DNA of 64,000 nucleotides from Flavobacteriaceae bacterium PS02336 (GTDB lineage: Bacteria > Bacteroidota > Bacteroidia > Flavobacteriales > Flavobacteriaceae), in NCBI GenBank assembly GCA_029960065.1, contig JASCOF010000009.1:1-64000 (forward strand), read 5' to 3'. The translations under genes and the position numbers were made by a program. Under the pieces are notes generated by a model that did not search any database, had not been told where the DNA came from, and saw only the letters and a program-made list of their open reading frames with translations. This document shows, one piece after another, positions 61,441 to 64,000 of this stretch (position 1 is the stretch's first letter; every line of letters begins with the position of its first letter).

Positions 61441-62172
61441 ATGAAACTAACAAACAAAACCACAATTGGTGAAATTGTTGCAGATGATTTTAGAACAGCG
61501 GCAATTTTTACAAAATACCATATCGATTTTTGCTGTAAAGGCTACCGCACAATTGAGGAGGTCTGCAAAAAAAGAGATATTGAAGAAAAAGTGCTTATCG
61601 AACATATCGAAAAAGCCAGAAACAGTTCTGCCAACCAGTCTTTTGATTATAAAACGTGGCCCGCAGATATGATTGCAGATTACATTACTAAAACGCATCA
61701 CAAATATGTTGAGGAAAAAGCTCCAATAATTATTCAATACTTAACCAAGCTATGCGGCGTTCACGGTGCCATTCATCCTGAACTTCATGAAATACATACC
61801 ATTTTTTCTAAATCTGTTTTGGATTTAACGGCTCACATGAAAAGAGAAGAACTAGTTGTCTTTCCTTTCATCAAAAAAATGAAATCGGCACAAAGCAAAG
61901 GAATTCCGTTTGAAATGCCTGCTTTTTTCAGCATCGAAAATCCGATAACAACTTTAAAAGAAGATCATATTACAGAAGGAGAACGATTTAGGAGAATTGC
62001 AGCATTAACTAATAATTACACTCCTCCAAACGAATCATGCACCACATACAAAGCGGCTTTTGCAATGCTGGAAGAATTTCATAAAGATTTGAAAAAACAC
62101 ATTCATATGGAGAATAATATTTTATTCCCGAAAGCAATTGAACTTGAAAAAACTTTCGAAAAAGTGTCTTAA
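61441..62172 (+). CDS. ric: Iron-sulfur cluster repair di-iron protein (Ric/YtfE/ScdA family)
   Basis: A 243-residue protein with an N-terminal DUF542/ScdA_N domain (about 1-60, with IDFCCKGYRTIEE) and a C-terminal hemerythrin-like domain (about 80-240) whose di-iron ligands appear in KTHHKYVEE, HGAIHPELHEIH, HMKREELVVFPF, DHITEGERFRRI and HIHMENNILFP. The family repairs Fe-S clusters damaged by NO or peroxide. I chose the ATG giving MKLTNKTTIG because the longer frame would overlap nadB. It sits between NadA/NadB and NrdD, all oxygen- or NO-sensitive or anaerobic enzymes. Confidence 0.93.
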   Translation: MKLTNKTTIGEIVADDFRTAAIFTKYHIDFCCKGYRTIEEVCKKRDIEEKVLIEHIEKARNSSANQSFDYKTWPADMIADYITKTHHKYVEEKAPIIIQYLTKLCGVHGAIHPELHEIHTIFSKSVLDLTAHMKREELVVFPFIKKMKSAQSKGIPFEMPAFFSIENPITTLKEDHITEGERFRRIAALTNNYTPPNESCTTYKAAFAMLEEFHKDLKKHIHMENNILFPKAIELEKTFEKVS

Positions 62173-62184
62173 ATAAGAATAACC

Positions 62185-64000
62185 ATGGAGAAATATGTCA
62201 TCAAACGCAACGGAGATTATAAACCTTTTGAGGCTTATAAAATTCAGGATGCAATTCAAAAAGCTTTTCAAAGTGTCAATAAAACTGTAGACAAGAAAAT
62301 CTATAAGATTGTGCTTTCTGATCTGGAAGTGAAATATTCCTGGCCGGTAGAAGAAATTCAGGATATCATTGAAAGAGTCCTTTTTGAAAATGGCTATTTC
62401 CAAACCATGCGATCGTTTATAATTTACCGCCATACGCGAAAATTGCAGCGCGAACATATTAATGGTTTTAGTGATGATACAACGTACATAGACAGCACAC
62501 AAACTGTTGAAGAATACATCAACCAGTCAGATTGGCGAATCAATGCCAATGCAAATATTTCATATTCTAACGCTGGATTGGTCAGTAATACCGCGGGAAA
62601 AGTAATTGCCAATTATTGGCTCGATAAAATTTATAACAAAGAAGAAGGTTCTGCTCATAGGAATGGCGACATACACATCCATGATTTGGATTGTCTTACC
62701 GGTTACTGCGCGGGATGGAGCTTGCGCGTGCTTTTGAACGAAGGATTTAATGGCGTGCGCGGCCGTGTCGAGAGCAGACCTCCTTCTCATTTTAGAGAAG
62801 CATTGGGACAAATGGCTAATTTTCTCGGAATTCTGCAAAGCGAATGGGCTGGCGCTCAAGCTTTCAGTTCTTTTGATACGTACCTTGCTCCTTATGTTTT
62901 TAAAGATCAGCTTTCGTATGAAGAAGTTTTAAAAGCAGTTAGAAGTTTTGTTTACAATCTTAATGTTCCAGCGCGTTGGGGACAATCGCCTTTTACAAAT
63001 ATTACTTTGGATTGGAATGTTCCTGATGATTTAAAACAACAGATCCCGACAAGAAACGATCAGCATTTATTTTTGAATGTTACAGATGAAAATATAATTG
63101 CTGAAGCTAAAAAAAGAGGCGCATCAAAATTAATAGATTTAAAATATGCTGATTTTCAAAAAGAAATGAATCTCATCAATAAAGCCTATTATACGATTAT
63201 GACCGAAGGTGACGCCAACGGACAACCGTTTACTTTCCCAATTCCGACAGTAAACATTACCGAAGATTTTGACTGGAATGGCGAAAACGTCGATTTGTTA
63301 TTTGAAAATACAGCTAAAATTGGTTCATCCTACTTTCAGAATTTTATTGGAAGCCAATATATTTTGGATGAAAATGGAAACCGAATCGAAAATCCAGAAG
63401 CTTACAAACCAAACGCAGTTCGAAGCATGTGCTGTAGATTACAGCTCGATTTAAGAGAATTACTAAAACGAGGAAACGGACTTTTTGGAAGTGCTGAAAT
63501 GACTGGAAGTATTGGTGTTGTGACCATCAATATGGCGCGTTTAGGCTATTTGCATAGAGGAAACATTATTAATCTATTTGCACATTTAGATGAATTATTG
63601 AAAATCGCCAAATCAACTTTGGAGAAAAAAAGAATATTTATTCAACAAATGTACGACCGCGGATTATATCCGTACACACAGCGTTATTTGAAACATTTTA
63701 GAAATCATTTTTCTACAATCGGTGTAAACGGAATGAACGAAATGGTGATCAATTTTTCGGAAGGAAAACAAAATATAACCTGCAATTCAGGAATCCATTT
63801 TGCCACAGAAATTCTGGATTATATTCGGTTGCGAATGAAAGAATTTCAAGAAGAAACCGGAAATCTTTACAATCTGGAAGCAACTCCAGCCGAAGGAACA
63901 ACCTATCGTTTTGCAAAAGAAGATAAAAAGCGTTTTCCAGACATTTTACAGGCTGGACAAAATGAGAATATTTATTATACCAATAGTTCACAAATTCCTG
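62185..64000 (+). CDS. nrdD: Anaerobic ribonucleoside-triphosphate reductase (partial, 3' end outside)
   Basis: The frame runs uninterrupted for 605 codons to the window edge. It starts with an ATP-cone domain (MEKYVIKRNGDYKPF, then KIQDAIQKAFQSV) and continues into the class III reductase core (NANISYSNAGLVSNTAGKVI, YWLDKIYNKEEGSAHRNGDI, HIHDLDCLTGYCAGWSLRVL, and FGSAEMTGSIGVVTINMARL further on). It makes deoxynucleotides without oxygen, using a glycyl radical whose site lies beyond the window. nrdG, the activase, is expected next. It starts 12 bases after ric, so it is in the same operon. Confidence 0.92.
   Translation, partial: MEKYVIKRNGDYKPFEAYKIQDAIQKAFQSVNKTVDKKIYKIVLSDLEVKYSWPVEEIQDIIERVLFENGYFQTMRSFIIYRHTRKLQREHINGFSDDTTYIDSTQTVEEYINQSDWRINANANISYSNAGLVSNTAGKVIANYWLDKIYNKEEGSAHRNGDIHIHDLDCLTGYCAGWSLRVLLNEGFNGVRGRVESRPPSHFREALGQMANFLGILQSEWAGAQAFSSFDTYLAPYVFKDQLSYEEVLKAVRSFVYNLNVPARWGQSPFTNITLDWNVPDDLKQQIPTRNDQHLFLNVTDENIIAEAKKRGASKLIDLKYADFQKEMNLINKAYYTIMTEGDANGQPFTFPIPTVNITEDFDWNGENVDLLFENTAKIGSSYFQNFIGSQYILDENGNRIENPEAYKPNAVRSMCCRLQLDLRELLKRGNGLFGSAEMTGSIGVVTINMARLGYLHRGNIINLFAHLDELLKIAKSTLEKKRIFIQQMYDRGLYPYTQRYLKHFRNHFSTIGVNGMNEMVINFSEGKQNITCNSGIHFATEILDYIRLRMKEFQEETGNLYNLEATPAEGTTYRFAKEDKKRFPDILQAGQNENIYYTNSSQIP

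Overview
The window looks like a chromosomal segment of a Flavobacterium-type member of the Bacteroidota. The DNA is AT-rich. It carries gldF/gldG gliding genes and a type IX secreted SprB-repeat protein. Promoters match the Bacteroidota form (TTG, about 20 bases, TAnnTTTG), Shine-Dalgarno sequences are mostly absent, and two repeat types common in flavobacteria (the agccccgat RNA-like element and the REP-like cttcgac...gctcagcctgaca motif) are present. I see no prophage, insertion sequence, CRISPR array or tRNA; almost every gene is a chromosomal housekeeping or niche-adaptation gene.

Layout. 1-420: three tandem leftward promoters with upstream phased A-tracts, probably the promoter region of an rRNA operon lying just outside the left edge. 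575-735: a structured-RNA-like element and a REP-like motif. 793-2646: DUF4294 protein and M42 aminopeptidase. 2710-10279: an OmpR-type two-component system followed by a czcCBA-type metal efflux operon; four TTTTAAG repeats between them are a candidate operator. 10436-11633: tandem exported ankyrin proteins. 11809-19786 (minus strand): GH26 mannanase, purC, S9 peptidase, HAD phosphatase, a DUF1801 protein, an exported unknown and PhoH. 20050-26216: SAM hydroxide adenosyltransferase, monooxygenase-like protein, gldF-gldG, dnaN and a DsbA-like protein. 26304-27101: three small unknown proteins. 27129-32932: the four-gene ligase-associated DNA repair cluster (exonuclease, ligase, Lhr-like helicase, PdeM). 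33061: oleate hydratase. 35127-41090 (minus): a second metal efflux system whose RND pump is fused to its TolC partner. 41235-43219 (minus): four small exported or membrane unknowns. 43492-46232: LytS/LytTR two-component pair. 46385-49991: DUF4870-like protein, HxlR regulator with a facing 43-residue membrane protein, and a large MscS channel. 50204-58708: HisKA_2 kinase, LytTR regulator, SprB-repeat adhesin and OmpA-like barrel. 58947-64000: nadA-nadB-ric-nrdD (nrdD cut by the window edge), preceded by an FNR/CRP-type palindrome.

How the genes fit together. Several blocks read as functional units: two separate heavy-metal RND systems, a DNA-damage repair operon, an adhesin locus with its own signalling pair, and a low-oxygen or nitrosative-stress operon joining an Fe-S NAD-synthesis enzyme, an Fe-S repair protein and an oxygen-sensitive ribonucleotide reductase. 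The least explained signals are intergenic: at least six places hold tandem arrays with a 7-base period but unrelated unit sequences, and there are also REPIN-like and long inverted repeats. The best candidates for undescribed biology are the heptamer arrays, the adhesin/OmpA/LytTR locus, the palindrome-controlled nad-ric-nrd operon and the cluster of small membrane/exported proteins at 41235-43219.
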